Source: Rathayibacter sp. VKM Ac-2759
GTDB taxonomy: Bacteria > Actinomycetota > Actinomycetes > Actinomycetales > Microbacteriaceae
Direction of reading: 5' to 3'
Assembly (NCBI RefSeq): GCF_009834225.1
Contig: NZ_CP047176.1
Location: 1,860,001-1,924,000, forward strand
DNA: 64,000 nt
In this document: piece after piece, positions 26,685 through 36,722 of the stretch
Position numbering within the stretch: position 1 is the first letter of the stretch
Layout of the letters: every line of letters begins with the position of its first letter
Notes under the pieces: generated by a model
What the model saw: the letters and a program-made list of their open reading frames with translations, nothing else
Databases searched by the model: none
Told to the model about the DNA's origin: nothing
Made by a program: the position numbers and the translations under genes

Positions 26685-27562
26685 GGGCGGGCGTCGCCGA
26701 CGGTGCGGATGCCCGCCGTGGCGATGTCCTCGGCGACCTGCTGGGGAGTCGCGTTGCCCTCGACCGCGGTCCCCGGGACGCTCGGGCGCAGGTACGGCTC
26801 CGCCGAGGGGCGCTTCGCCGTGATGAAGTCGCCCGACGACTGGTGCCGCACGCGGCGGACCACCCACGGCACGAGGTACTCGCGCGCCCACTGCAGATCC
26901 TCGGTGCGCGCGGTGCGCCAGGTCACGTCGTGCAGCGGCTCCGGAGCGAAGGGCTGCAGCGAGTTCTCGACGCCGAGCGCCTCGAGGACCATCCGGGCGA
27001 CCTCGTGGTGCCCGTGCGGATTGAGGTGCAGGCGGTCCGGCGCCCACATCCGCGCGTCCTGGATCTCGTCCAGCGACCAGAGGTCGGCCACGATGCAGTC
27101 GTAGCGCTTCGCGAGGGCGCGGAGGTTCTCGTTGTAGATCGCGACCTTGCCGCGGATCCGGCTGAACACCGGTGAGAAGCCGACGTCGACACCGGTGAAC
27201 AGGACCACGGTGGCGCCGCCCGAGCGCAGCCGCGCGAGCCCCGCCTCGAACCGCGCCGTGATGTCGTCGGGGTCCGTCCGCGGGCGGATGACGTCGTTGC
27301 CCCCGGCGGAGATCGTGATCAGGTCGGGCTTCAGGGCCAGGGCGGGTTCGATCTGCTCGTCCAGGATCTGCTGGAGCAGCCGGCCGCGGACCGCGAGATT
27401 GGCGTACGTGAAGTCGTCGTCGGTGCTCCCGAGGACCTCGGCGACCCGGTCGGCCCAGCCGCGGTGCCCACCCGGGCTCCCGGGCGCGGGGTCGCCGATG
27501 CCCTCGGTGAAGGAGTCGCCCAGGGCGACGAAGCGGGACCAGGTGTGAGGGGACTCGACCAT
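26681..27562 (-). CDS. SGNH/GDSL hydrolase
   Basis: A 293-residue esterase/lipase of the SGNH fold. Block I is FVALGDSFTEG with Ser17, block II Gly lies in AVRGRLL, block III is SAGGNDV and block V is the Asp-His pair in DRLHLNPHGHH. There is no signal peptide, so it is likely cytoplasmic. GGAGGG directly upstream of ATG 27562 supports the start. Confidence 0.88.
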   Translation of the reverse strand: MVESPHTWSRFVALGDSFTEGIGDPAPGSPGGHRGWADRVAEVLGSTDDDFTYANLAVRGRLLQQILDEQIEPALALKPDLITISAGGNDVIRPRTDPDDITARFEAGLARLRSGGATVVLFTGVDVGFSPVFSRIRGKVAIYNENLRALAKRYDCIVADLWSLDEIQDARMWAPDRLHLNPHGHHEVARMVLEALGVENSLQPFAPEPLHDVTWRTARTEDLQWAREYLVPWVVRRVRHQSSGDFITAKRPSAEPYLRPSVPGTAVEGNATPQQVAEDIATAGIRTVGDARP

Positions 27563-27675
27563 CCCTCCATTCTGCTCCGGCCCGGGGCCGAGGGGATCCG
27601 CCGGGCGACCGATCGCGACACGCCGAGGCTGCCCCGGAGGGGCGCGGAGGCCGACCCGGTGTCGGTGCCGTCGCG

Positions 27676-27681
27676 TAGCCT
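27676..27681 (+). promoter_or_regulatory. -10 box of leaderless helicase gene
   Basis: TAGCCT ends eight bases before GTG 27690. Confidence 0.45.
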
Positions 27682-27689
27682 TGGCCCAC

Positions 27690-29495
27690 GTGAACAGTCC
27701 CTCGAGCTTCGGTCATCAGGTCGGCACCTCCGCGGCCGAGCACCTGTCCCCGTCGTTCCCGGGCCGGGCTCCGTGGGGCACCGCGAACAAGCTCCGCGCC
27801 TGGCAGGCGGAGGCGCTCGAGTCGTACTTCGAGCACGAGCCGCGCGACTTCCTCGCGGCCGCGACCCCGGGCGCCGGCAAGACGACCTTCGCCCTCCGGC
27901 TCGCCGCCGAGCTGCTGCACAACCGCACCGTCGACCGCATCACCGTCGTCGCTCCGACCGAGCACCTCAAGCGCCAGTGGGCCGAGGCGGCGCACCGGGT
28001 CGGCATCCGTCTCGACCCCACCTTCACCAACCGGATGGGCCGGCACGCCCGGCACTACCACGGTGTCGCGGTGACCTACGCCCAGGTGGCGGTCCGCGCC
28101 GAGCTGCACCGCGAGCTGACCCTCTCGGGGCGCACGCTCGTCATCCTCGACGAGGTGCACCACGCCGGCGACGCGATGAGCTGGGGCGACGCGGTCCGCG
28201 AGGCGTTCGAGCCCGCGGTGCGCCGGCTCTCGCTCACGGGGACGCCCTTCCGCTCCGACACGGCTCCCATCCCGTTCGTCAGCTACCTCGCCGACGAGGA
28301 GGGGATCCGCACCTCGCTCACCGACTACTCCTACGGCTACGGCCGTGCGCTCGCCGACGGCGTCGTGCGCCCGGTGCTGTTCATGGTCTACGCCGGCCAG
28401 ATGCGCTGGAAGTCGAAGGCCGGCGACGAGATGGAGGCGCGCCTCGGCGAGGGCAACACCAAGGACATCACCTCGCAGGCGTGGCGGACGGCGCTCGACC
28501 CGAAGGGCGACTGGATCCCCTCGGTCCTGCGCGCCGCGAACACCCGGCTGACCGAGGTGCGGCGCGCGATCCCCGATGCGGGCGGGCTCGTGATCGCCAC
28601 CGACCACTACACCGCGCGGGCCTACGCCGCGATGCTCCGCGAGATCAGCGGCGAACCCGTCACCGTCGTCCTCTCGGACGAGAAGGAGGCGAGCGACCGG
28701 ATCGAGGGGTTCGCGAAGGACACCTCGCGCTGGATGGTCGCCGTCCGCATGGTGTCGGAGGGGGTCGACGTGCCGCGCCTGGCCGTGGGCGTCTATGCCA
28801 CCTCCGCCTCCACCCCGCTGTTCTTCGCCCAGGCGATCGGCCGCTTCGTGCGGGCCCGGCGGCGCGGCGAGACCGCCTCGGTGTTCCTCCCCAACGTGCC
28901 GGGGCTGCTCGCGCTGGCGAGCACGATGGAGCTGCAGCGCGACCACGCGCTCGACCGCCGCTCCTCGGACGACGAGGAGTACCCCGAGGCCGATCTGATG
29001 GCCGACGCGGAGCGCAGCGAGAAGGCCTCCTCCGAGCTGCTGGAGGAGGGGCGGTTCGAATCGCTCGGCTCCGCGGCGACCTTCGACCGGGTCGTCTACG
29101 AGGGCGCCGAGTTCGGGATGGAGGTCGAGGTCGAGAGCGAGGAGGAGCTCGACTTCATCGGGCTGCCGGGGCTGCTCGAGCCCGACCAGGTGCGCGAGCT
29201 GCTGCAGCACCGGCAGCAGCGGCAGGCGAAGCGCGCCGGCGGGCGCACGGCGGCGCAGGCGGCTCCGGAGGCGAAGACGGCCGAGATCCCGGCGCCGCTC
29301 TACCGCACGCTCAAGGAGCAGCGCAGCCTGCTCAACTCCCTCGTCGGGCTCTGGGCCCGCAACACCGGCGAGACGCACGGCGCGGTGCACACCGAGCTCC
29401 GGCGCCTGTGCGGCGGGCCCGCGGTCGCCCAGGCGAGCGTGACCCAGCTCCAGGCGCGGATCGACCTCCTGCGCCGCCGGATGGGATCGCACTGA
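27690..29495 (+). CDS. DEAD/DEAH-box helicase
   Basis: A 601-residue superfamily 2 ATPase. Walker A ATPGAGKTTF (about 58-67), DEVHH as motif II, LTGTPFRSD as motif III, and SEGVDVPRLAVGV plus QAIGRFVRARR as motifs V and VI. The layout is like RadD/ERCC3-type DNA helicases of actinobacteria; the C-terminal 150 residues are acidic then helical. GTG 27690 lies eight bases after a -10 hexamer; TTG at 27681 is an unlikely alternative. Confidence 0.88.
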   Translation: MNSPSSFGHQVGTSAAEHLSPSFPGRAPWGTANKLRAWQAEALESYFEHEPRDFLAAATPGAGKTTFALRLAAELLHNRTVDRITVVAPTEHLKRQWAEAAHRVGIRLDPTFTNRMGRHARHYHGVAVTYAQVAVRAELHRELTLSGRTLVILDEVHHAGDAMSWGDAVREAFEPAVRRLSLTGTPFRSDTAPIPFVSYLADEEGIRTSLTDYSYGYGRALADGVVRPVLFMVYAGQMRWKSKAGDEMEARLGEGNTKDITSQAWRTALDPKGDWIPSVLRAANTRLTEVRRAIPDAGGLVIATDHYTARAYAAMLREISGEPVTVVLSDEKEASDRIEGFAKDTSRWMVAVRMVSEGVDVPRLAVGVYATSASTPLFFAQAIGRFVRARRRGETASVFLPNVPGLLALASTMELQRDHALDRRSSDDEEYPEADLMADAERSEKASSELLEEGRFESLGSAATFDRVVYEGAEFGMEVEVESEEELDFIGLPGLLEPDQVRELLQHRQQRQAKRAGGRTAAQAAPEAKTAEIPAPLYRTLKEQRSLLNSLVGLWARNTGETHGAVHTELRRLCGGPAVAQASVTQLQARIDLLRRRMGSH

Positions 29496-29532
29496 CCGGA
29501 CGGCACTACCGGATCCACTCGACGCGGCGCCA

Positions 29533-29554
29533 GCCCTCCCGCCGGGTGGAGGGC
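29533..29554 (+). terminator. Possible terminator after helicase gene
   Basis: Seven-base perfect stem (29533-29539 with 29548-29554) and an 8-base loop, 38 bases after the helicase stop. Confidence 0.5.
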
Positions 29555-29636
29555 GGCCGTACTGTTCGAGCGTGACCTCCACCGCCGCGCCCGTCCGCTC
29601 GTGCGCGGGTGCCGGAGCGTGAGCGCAACCACCCCG

Positions 29637-29665
29637 GTGACCACGCAGGCGCCCCTCGCTAAGGT
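29637..29665 (+). promoter_or_regulatory. Promoter of the glgX-treY-treZ operon
   Basis: GTGACC (29637-29642) and TAAGGT (29660-29665) are 17 bases apart, close to the housekeeping sigma pattern. Transcription would begin near 29672, giving a leader of about 105 bases before glgX, which uses a strong ribosome site. Confidence 0.5.
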
Positions 29666-29777
29666 GGACAGTCGGTCCGTCGCGAAGGTGATGGACCATC
29701 ACCCCCGACGTCGGGCATCCGCAGACCGCACGACGGCCTCTCCCGGAATGCCCGAGACCAGAACTCAGAGGAGTCTC

Positions 29778-32030
29778 GTGGAGACCTGGCCCGGAACCGC
29801 CTACCCCTTGGGCGCCACTTTCGACGGAAGCGGCACGAACTTCGCACTGTTCAGCGAGATCGCAGAGCGCGTCGAGCTGTGCCTCTTCGACGAGGACGGC
29901 ACCGAGACCCGCGTCGACGTGCTCGAGTCGGACGCCTACGTCTGGCACTGCTACCTGCCGCAGGTGCAGCCCGGCCAGAAGTACGGCTACCGGATCCACG
30001 GCCCGTACGACCCGGCCGCCGGTCGTCGCTGCAACCCGAACAAGCTGCTGCTCGACCCCTACGCCAAGGCGGTCGCGGGCGAGATCGACTGGGACCAGTC
30101 GCTCTTCTCGTACACGTTCGGCGACCCCGACTCGATCAACGACGAGGACTCGGCGTCGCACATGATGATGGGCGTCGTCATCAACCCGTTCTTCGACTGG
30201 GCCGGTGACCGCCGCCCGCGCACCTCGTACGACAGCACCGTGATCTACGAGGCGCACGTCAAGGGCCTCACCAAGACGCACCCCGACATCCCGGAGGAGC
30301 TGCGCGGCACCTACGCCGGCGTCGCGCACCCCGCGGTCATCGCGCACCTCAAGCACCTGGGCATCACGGCGATCGAGCTGATGCCGGTCCACCAGTTCGT
30401 GAACGACTCCACGCTGATCGACAAGGGCCTCTCGAACTACTGGGGCTACAACACGATCGGCTTCTTCGCTCCGCAGAACACCTACTCGTCGACGGGCGAC
30501 CAGGGCCAGCAGGTGCAGGAGTTCAAGAGCATGGTCAGGGCGCTGCACGCGGCCGGCATCGAGGTCATCCTCGACGTGGTCTACAACCACACGGCGGAGG
30601 GCAACCACCTCGGACCGTCGCTGTCCTTCCGCGGGATCGACAACGAGGCCTACTACCGCCTCGTCGACGACGACAAGCGCTACTACATGGACTACACGGG
30701 CACCGGCAACACGCTGAACGTCCGCCACCCCCACTCGCTGCAGCTGATCATGGACTCGCTGCGCTACTGGGTGACCGAGATGCGCGTCGACGGCTTCCGC
30801 TTCGACCTCGCCTCGGCCCTGGCCCGCGAGTTCTACGACGTCGACCGGCTGTCGACCTTCTTCGAGCTCGTGCAGCAGGACCCCGTGGTGTCGCAGGTCA
30901 AGCTCATCGCCGAGCCGTGGGACGTCGGACCCGGCGGCTACCAGGTCGGCAACTTCCCGCCCCAGTGGACCGAGTGGAACGGCAAGTACCGCGACACGGT
31001 CCGCGACTTCTGGCGCGGCGAGCCCTCGACGCTGGGCGAGTTCGCCTCCCGCCTGACCGGTTCGGCCGACCTCTACGCGCGCTCCGGCCGCCGCCCGGTC
31101 GCCTCGATCAACTTCGTCACCGCGCACGACGGCTTCACCCTCCGCGACCTCGTCTCGTACAACGAGAAGCACAACGACGCGAACGGCGAGGACGGCAACG
31201 ACGGAGAGTCGCACAACCGCTCCTGGAACCACGGCGTCGAGGGTCCGACCGACGACGCCACGGTGCTCGGCCTCCGCGCCCGCCAGCAGCGCAACTTCCT
31301 CGCGACGATGCTCATCTCGCAGGGCGTGCCGATGATCCTGCACGGCGACGAGCTCGGCCGCACGCAGAACGGCAACAACAACACCTACGCGCAGGACAGC
31401 GAGCTGACCTGGATCGACTGGGCGAGCGCCGACCGCCCCCTGCTCGAGTTCACCGCTGCGCTCATCCGCCTGCGGGCCGAGCACCCGACCTTCCGCCGCG
31501 GGCGCTTCTTCGACGGGCGCCCCGTGCTGCGCGGCTCCGGCGAGCCCCTGCCCGACATCGTCTGGTTCAAGGCCGACGGCACCGAGATGACGCCGTCGGA
31601 CTGGGACTCGGGCCTGGACCGCTCGGTCGGCATCTACCTCAACGGCAACGGGATCCGCGAACGCGACGAGCGCGGCCAGGCCGTGATGGACGACAGCTTC
31701 CTCCTCTACTTCAACGCCGACGACGTCGACGTCGAGTTCACGATCCCGAGCGACGAGTACGCGCTCGAGTGGGCCGTCCTCGTCGACACCGCAGGAGCGG
31801 AGGCCGATTCGATCCCGCGACCGGCCGGCGCGATCCTGACGGTGCAGGCGAAGTCGCTCGTGATCCTCCAGGAGCACAGTGCCCCCGAGCCCGAGGTCGA
31901 CCACTCGGTCGCCGCGTCGCTCGCCTCGCAGGCCGCCACCTCGGCGATCCCGATCATCACCACCACCGGCCACACGAGCCCCCACGCGGAGTCGACCGAC
32001 GCCGCCACTGCCCCCTCGACAGGAGACTGA
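29778..32030 (+). CDS. glgX: Glycogen debranching enzyme GlgX/TreX
   Basis: GH13 isoamylase that hydrolyses alpha-1,6 branches, feeding linear maltodextrins to TreY. It has 750 residues from GTG 29778, chosen for GAGGAG just upstream. An N-terminal CBM48-like domain is followed by the barrel with catalytic Asp in [11 protein letters not shown], Glu in LIAEPWDVG and Asp in [10 protein letters not shown], and the [17 protein letters not shown] stretch typical of GlgX. The last 50 or so residues are a Ser/Thr/Ala-rich tail not usual in the family. It is two bases from treY. Confidence 0.94.
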   Translation: METWPGTAYPLGATFDGSGTNFALFSEIAERVELCLFDEDGTETRVDVLESDAYVWHCYLPQVQPGQKYGYRIHGPYDPAAGRRCNPNKLLLDPYAKAVAGEIDWDQSLFSYTFGDPDSINDEDSASHMMMGVVINPFFDWAGDRRPRTSYDSTVIYEAHVKGLTKTHPDIPEELRGTYAGVAHPAVIAHLKHLGITAIELMPVHQFVNDSTLIDKGLSNYWGYNTIGFFAPQNTYSSTGDQGQQVQEFKSMVRALHAAGIEVILDVVYNHTAEGNHLGPSLSFRGIDNEAYYRLVDDDKRYYMDYTGTGNTLNVRHPHSLQLIMDSLRYWVTEMRVDGFRFDLASALAREFYDVDRLSTFFELVQQDPVVSQVKLIAEPWDVGPGGYQVGNFPPQWTEWNGKYRDTVRDFWRGEPSTLGEFASRLTGSADLYARSGRRPVASINFVTAHDGFTLRDLVSYNEKHNDANGEDGNDGESHNRSWNHGVEGPTDDATVLGLRARQQRNFLATMLISQGVPMILHGDELGRTQNGNNNTYAQDSELTWIDWASADRPLLEFTAALIRLRAEHPTFRRGRFFDGRPVLRGSGEPLPDIVWFKADGTEMTPSDWDSGLDRSVGIYLNGNGIRERDERGQAVMDDSFLLYFNADDVDVEFTIPSDEYALEWAVLVDTAGAEADSIPRPAGAILTVQAKSLVILQEHSAPEPEVDHSVAASLASQAATSAIPIITTTGHTSPHAESTDAATAPSTGD

Positions 32031-32031
32031 C

Positions 32032-34344
32032 GTGCGACTGCCCGCTTCGACCTACCGACTCCAGATCCGCTCCGGCTTCGATCTCGACGAGGCGGCGCAG
32101 ATCGCCGACTACGTGCGCTCGCTCGGCGCCGACTGGCTCTACTTCTCGCCGCTGCTGACCGCCGAGCCCGGATCGGACCACGGCTACGACGTCGTCGACC
32201 ACGATGCCGTCGACCCCGCTCGCGGCGGAGCCGAGGGGCTCGCGCACGCCTCGGCCGCGGCTCGCAAGGAGGGGCTCGGCGTCCTGATCGACATCGTGCC
32301 CAACCACATGGGCGTCGCGACTCCGGTCGAGAACGCGTGGTGGTGGGATCTGCTGAAGCACGGGCGGTCGTCGCGGTACTCGACCGCGTTCGACATCGAC
32401 TGGGAGGCGGGCGGCGGCCGCCTGCGCGTGCCGATCCTCGGCGACGGGGCGGCGGAGGGCGACAGCGACTCCGAGCTCGACGCGCTGGAGGTCGTCGGCG
32501 ACGAACTGCACTACTACGAGAACCGGCTGCCGATCGCCCCCGGGACCGCCGAGCCCGGCGACTCCGGCCGCACGGTGCACGCGCGGCAGAGCTACGAGCT
32601 CGTCAACTGGCGCCGGGCCGACGCCGAGCTCAACTACCGGCGCTTCTTCGCCGTGAACACGCTCGCCGCGATCACGGTCGAGCGCCCCGAGGTGTTCGAC
32701 GCGTCGCACCGCGAGATCGTCCGCTGGTTCACCGAGGGACTCGCCGACGGCCTCCGGGTCGACCACCCGGACGGACTCGCCGACCCGGGCGGATACCTCG
32801 ACGACCTGGCGCGCGCCATCGGCGGCGCGCCGGTCTGGGTCGAGAAGATCCTCGAGGGCGACGAGCAGCTGCCCGCGCACTGGGCGACCGTCGGCACGAC
32901 CGGGTACGACGCGCTGGCCGACGTGGACCGCATCCTCGTCGACCCGGACGCGCGTCCCGTGCTCGAAGGCCTCGACGCGGAGCTCGGCGGCGGCGGATCG
33001 CCGGTCGTCTGGGCCGACCTCATCCACGACACGAAGCGCGGGATCGCCGACGGCATCCTCCGCTCCGAGGTGCTCCGGCTCGCCCGCCTGATCCCCGAGG
33101 TCGACGGAGCCGACGACGCCCTCGCGGAGCTGCTCGCGACCTTCCCCGTCTACCGCAGCTACCTCCCGGTGGGTGCGGAGCACCTCGAGCACGCTCGACG
33201 CGACGCCGTGCACCGCCGTCCCGAGATCGCGCCGGTCATCGACCGCGTCGCGGAGCTCCTCGGCGAGACCGGGACCCCGGTCTCGGTGCGGTTCCAGCAG
33301 ACCTCGGGGATGGTCATGGCCAAGGGCGTCGAGGACACGGCGTTCTACCGCTACAGCCGGCTCACGTCGCTGAACGAGGTCGGCGCCGACCCCGACGAGT
33401 TCTCGATCGAGCTCGACGAGTTCCACCGCCGCCAGTCCGTCCGCCAGGCCTCCTTCCCCGCCTCGCTGACGACGCTCTCGACGCACGACACCAAGCGCGG
33501 CGAGGACACCCGCGCGCGCATCACCGCGCTGGCCGAGGACCCCGAGGCGTGGGCGGAGACCCTCCGTTCGCTGCACGAGCTGGTCGGCTTCGGCGACGGA
33601 CCGATCGAGCACCTGCTCTGGGAGGCCGTCGTCGGCACCTGGCCCGCGACCCGCGAGCGTCTGCACGCGTACGCCGAGAAGGCGTCGCGCGAGGCCGACA
33701 GCTCGACGCACTGGACGGCGCCGGACGAGGCGTTCGAGAAGCGGATGCACGCGGCGATCGATGCGGCCTTCGACGAGCCGGCCGTGCGCCGCCTCGTCGA
33801 GGAGACGGTCGCGCGGGTGCAGGCGGCCGGATGGTCGAACGGACTCGCGGCGAAGCTGGTGCAGCTGACGGCCCCCGGCATCCCCGACGTGTACCAGGGC
33901 AGCGAGCTCTGGGAGACCTCGCTCGTCGATCCCGACAACCGGCGCCCGGTCGACTTCGCCGAGCGGCGCGCGCTGCTCGAGCGGATCGACGGCGGCTGGC
34001 TGCCTCCGATCGATCAGGAGGGAGCGGCCAAGCTGCTCGTCACGTCGCGTGCCCTCCGGCTGCGCCGCGACCGGCCTGAGCTGTTCACCCGCTACGTCCC
34101 GGTCTCGGTCGTCGGTCCGGCCTCCGATCACGCGATCGCCTTCGACCGCGGCGGCGCGGTGACGGTCGCGACGAGGCTCCCCGCGGGCCTGGCCTCGGCC
34201 GGCGGCTGGGACGACACCGTGATCGTCCTGCCCGGGCACCCGGTCGAGGACGTCCTGACCGGACGCACCTTCGCGGGCGGTCCGACGCCGGTCGCCGAGA
34301 TCCTCGCCGATCTCCCGGTCGCCCTCCTCGCCCCGGTCGTCTGA
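32032..34344 (+). CDS. treY: Maltooligosyl trehalose synthase
   Basis: Turns the reducing-end alpha-1,4 bond of maltodextrins into the alpha,alpha-1,1 bond of trehalose. The 770-residue GH13 protein has the N-terminal [23 protein letters not shown] motif, DIVPNHMG, catalytic Asp in [12 protein letters not shown], Glu in [10 protein letters not shown] and Asp in [16 protein letters not shown] before GTG 32032 sets the start. Middle gene of the operon. Confidence 0.95.
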   Translation: MRLPASTYRLQIRSGFDLDEAAQIADYVRSLGADWLYFSPLLTAEPGSDHGYDVVDHDAVDPARGGAEGLAHASAAARKEGLGVLIDIVPNHMGVATPVENAWWWDLLKHGRSSRYSTAFDIDWEAGGGRLRVPILGDGAAEGDSDSELDALEVVGDELHYYENRLPIAPGTAEPGDSGRTVHARQSYELVNWRRADAELNYRRFFAVNTLAAITVERPEVFDASHREIVRWFTEGLADGLRVDHPDGLADPGGYLDDLARAIGGAPVWVEKILEGDEQLPAHWATVGTTGYDALADVDRILVDPDARPVLEGLDAELGGGGSPVVWADLIHDTKRGIADGILRSEVLRLARLIPEVDGADDALAELLATFPVYRSYLPVGAEHLEHARRDAVHRRPEIAPVIDRVAELLGETGTPVSVRFQQTSGMVMAKGVEDTAFYRYSRLTSLNEVGADPDEFSIELDEFHRRQSVRQASFPASLTTLSTHDTKRGEDTRARITALAEDPEAWAETLRSLHELVGFGDGPIEHLLWEAVVGTWPATRERLHAYAEKASREADSSTHWTAPDEAFEKRMHAAIDAAFDEPAVRRLVEETVARVQAAGWSNGLAAKLVQLTAPGIPDVYQGSELWETSLVDPDNRRPVDFAERRALLERIDGGWLPPIDQEGAAKLLVTSRALRLRRDRPELFTRYVPVSVVGPASDHAIAFDRGGAVTVATRLPAGLASAGGWDDTVIVLPGHPVEDVLTGRTFAGGPTPVAEILADLPVALLAPVV

Positions 34345-34391
34345 CCGGCGCATCCTCCCCGTTCCTCTCTCGATCGACTCTGGAGACACCC

Positions 34392-36191
34392 GTGACCAGC
34401 ACGACTCCCTACCGCTACGCCCTGCCCACGACGGGGCCCGAGCGCTTCGACGTGTGGGCGCCCGACGCCTCCTCGGTCGAGCTCGTGATCGGCGGCGGCT
34501 CCGCCGTGCCGATGGCGGCGACCGGCGACGGCGGCTGGTGGCGCGTGTCGGGCACCGTCGCGGCGACCGGTGAGGTCGACTACGGCTACCGGATCGACGG
34601 GTCGGGCCCCTTCCCCGACCCGAGGTCGCGACGTCAGCCGAGCGGCGTGCACGAGCTGTCGCGCACCTTCGACCCGGCGGACCACGAGTGGGGCGATGCG
34701 GGCTGGACCGGACGCCAGCTCGCGGGTGCCGTGATCTACGAGCTGCACATCGGCACCTTCACGCCCGAGGGGACGCTCGACGCCGCGGCCGGCAAGCTCG
34801 AGCACCTGCGGTCGATCGGCGTCGACTTCGTCGAGATCCTGCCGGTCAACGCGGTGAACGGGACGCATAACTGGGGCTATGACGGAGTGCTCTGGTACGC
34901 CGTGCACGAGCCGTACGGCGGACCGGAGGCGTACCAGCGCTTCGTCGACGCGGCGCACCGCGCGGGCATCGGCGTGGTCCAGGACGTGGTCTACAACCAC
35001 CTCGGACCGAGCGGGAACTACCTCCCCGAGTTCGGTCCGTACCTCAAGAGCGAGAAGGCCAACACCTGGGGCAGCTCGATCAACCTCGACGGCTCGGGAG
35101 CCGACGTCGTGCGCGGCTACATCATCGACAACGCGCTGATGTGGCTCCGCGACTACCACGTCGACGCCCTGCGGCTCGACGCGGTGCACGCCCTCTCGGA
35201 CGAGAGCGCCGTGCACGTGCTCGAGGAGATGGCGGCCGAGGTCGCCGTGCTGTCGGCGCACGTCGGGCGCCCCCTGACGCTGATCGCGGAGTCCGACCTC
35301 AACGACCCGAAGCTGATCACGCCGCGCGAGGCGGGCGGCTACGGCCTCGACGCCCAGTGGAGCGACGACTTCCACCACGCCGTGCACGTGGCGCTCACCG
35401 GAGAGACGACGGGCTACTACGAGGACTTCGCCCCGCTCGGCGCTCTGGCGAAGGTGCTGACGCGCGGCTTCTTCCACGACGGCACGCTCTCGACCTTCCG
35501 CGGCCGTCACCACGGCCGCCCCGTCGACGTGGAGCACATGCCGGCCTGGAGGCTCGTCGTCTGCAGCCAGAACCACGACCAGATCGGCAACCGCGCCATC
35601 GGCGACCGCCTGACCGCGACCCTCGACGAGGGCCGGCTGGCGATCGCCGCGGCGCTGACGCTGCTCGGCCCCTTCACGCCGATGCTGTTCATGGGCGAGG
35701 AGTGGGCCGCCTCGACGCCGTGGCAGTTCTTCACCTCGCACCCCGAGAAGGATCTGGGCGAGGCCACGGCCAAGGGCCGCATCGAGGAGTTCGCGCGGAT
35801 GGGGTGGGACCCGGAGGTCGTCCCCGACCCGCAGGACCCCGAGACCTTCACCCGCTCGCGTCTCGACTGGTCGGAGGTCGAGGAGGGCCGCCACGCGCGG
35901 ATCCTGGACGTGTACCGCGAGCTCGCCGCGCTCCGCCGCCGCTTCCCCGAGCTGACCGATCCGCGCTTCGGCTCGGTCCGGGTCTCCCTCGACGAGGAGC
36001 AGCGCTGGCTGACGCTCGGCCGCGGCCGTGTGACGATCGCGATCAACGTGGGTGACGCCGCGGCGCGGGTCCCGCTGCCCGAGGTGGCGGAGTCGCTGCT
36101 CGGCGTGGGCGAGTACGCCGTGCAGCCGGGGGACACCGAGGTCGACCTCGGCGCCTCCTCGCTGCTGATCACCCTGGCCGCATCCGCCTGA
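34392..36191 (+). CDS. treZ: Maltooligosyltrehalose trehalohydrolase
   Basis: Releases free trehalose from the TreY product. The 599-residue GH13 protein has an N-terminal CBM48-like domain ([19 protein letters not shown]), [15 protein letters not shown], catalytic Asp in [10 protein letters not shown], Glu in [10 protein letters not shown] and Asp in [13 protein letters not shown] before GTG 34392. Last gene of glgX-treY-treZ, so glycogen made by GlgC/GlgA can be converted to trehalose. Confidence 0.95.
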   Translation: MTSTTPYRYALPTTGPERFDVWAPDASSVELVIGGGSAVPMAATGDGGWWRVSGTVAATGEVDYGYRIDGSGPFPDPRSRRQPSGVHELSRTFDPADHEWGDAGWTGRQLAGAVIYELHIGTFTPEGTLDAAAGKLEHLRSIGVDFVEILPVNAVNGTHNWGYDGVLWYAVHEPYGGPEAYQRFVDAAHRAGIGVVQDVVYNHLGPSGNYLPEFGPYLKSEKANTWGSSINLDGSGADVVRGYIIDNALMWLRDYHVDALRLDAVHALSDESAVHVLEEMAAEVAVLSAHVGRPLTLIAESDLNDPKLITPREAGGYGLDAQWSDDFHHAVHVALTGETTGYYEDFAPLGALAKVLTRGFFHDGTLSTFRGRHHGRPVDVEHMPAWRLVVCSQNHDQIGNRAIGDRLTATLDEGRLAIAAALTLLGPFTPMLFMGEEWAASTPWQFFTSHPEKDLGEATAKGRIEEFARMGWDPEVVPDPQDPETFTRSRLDWSEVEEGRHARILDVYRELAALRRRFPELTDPRFGSVRVSLDEEQRWLTLGRGRVTIAINVGDAAARVPLPEVAESLLGVGEYAVQPGDTEVDLGASSLLITLAASA

Positions 36192-36216
36192 GGCGCGGAC
36201 GCCGGCACCGCTGCCG

Positions 36217-36654
36217 TCACCGCGCCGCCGCCCCGTACTCTCCCGCCGCGATGATCCGCACCCCCTCGTCGTGCACGAGCAGGAGGGCGCGGAGGGGGAT
36301 GGCGCGGCGGTGGCAGGCGGCGGCGAGGTGACGGGCCAGCACCCGGTCGGACTCGCCGAGGAAGGCCCTCCCGGGGCGTTCGAGGGCGAAGGCGAGCGCG
36401 CCGACGTCCTGGTGGGCGACGGCCTTCGCGAGCGTCGCGACGATGCGCTCGGTCCTCTCCTCGTCGGGGTGCACGGGCAGCCCGTCGACCGGGTAGAGGA
36501 TCGGCAGCTGGTAGCCCTCCCGGTCGAGGAAGAGCGGCCAGAGGGCCCTGCGGTAGGCGGGCCCGATCAGCGAGGAGACGCGGTCGCGCAGCTCGCGATC
36601 CTCGACGAGGGGCGCATCGAGCGGGGCGGTGGGGACGTGATCGGTGTGCGTCAT
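36217..36654 (-). CDS. Hypothetical protein, fourth gene of the mutasome operon
   Basis: A 145-residue soluble protein I do not recognise. GAGGAAG before ATG 36654 is a good ribosome site, so it is translated. It reads as alpha/beta, with a central hydrophobic strand VDGLPV and helices, and a C-terminal strand-rich LLLVHDEGVRIIAAGEY. It starts 68 bases after dnaE2 stops and is in the same direction, so it probably belongs to the SOS-controlled imuA-imuB-dnaE2 transcript. It converges with treZ. Confidence 0.75.
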   Translation of the reverse strand: MTHTDHVPTAPLDAPLVEDRELRDRVSSLIGPAYRRALWPLFLDREGYQLPILYPVDGLPVHPDEERTERIVATLAKAVAHQDVGALAFALERPGRAFLGESDRVLARHLAAACHRRAIPLRALLLVHDEGVRIIAAGEYGAAAR

Positions 36655-36722
36655 GGTGTCGCTTCCTCGTGGGTCGAGCGGTGGTCGGTGCGGTCGTCGG
36701 TGCGGCCGTGGCGTGCGAGCGG

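Noticed and set aside
29601..29777. GlgX start at 29601 or 29748
   Set aside because: GTG 29778 has a clear GAGGAG site and the family N-terminus follows at once; the upstream part holds the promoter.
24645..31985. A 2446-codon minus-strand ORF
   Set aside because: It runs antisense through trmH, the carboxypeptidase, the helicase and glgX, with charge-rich low-complexity content. Stop-free shadows are common in GC-rich DNA. The SGNH gene and others have proper motifs in different frames.
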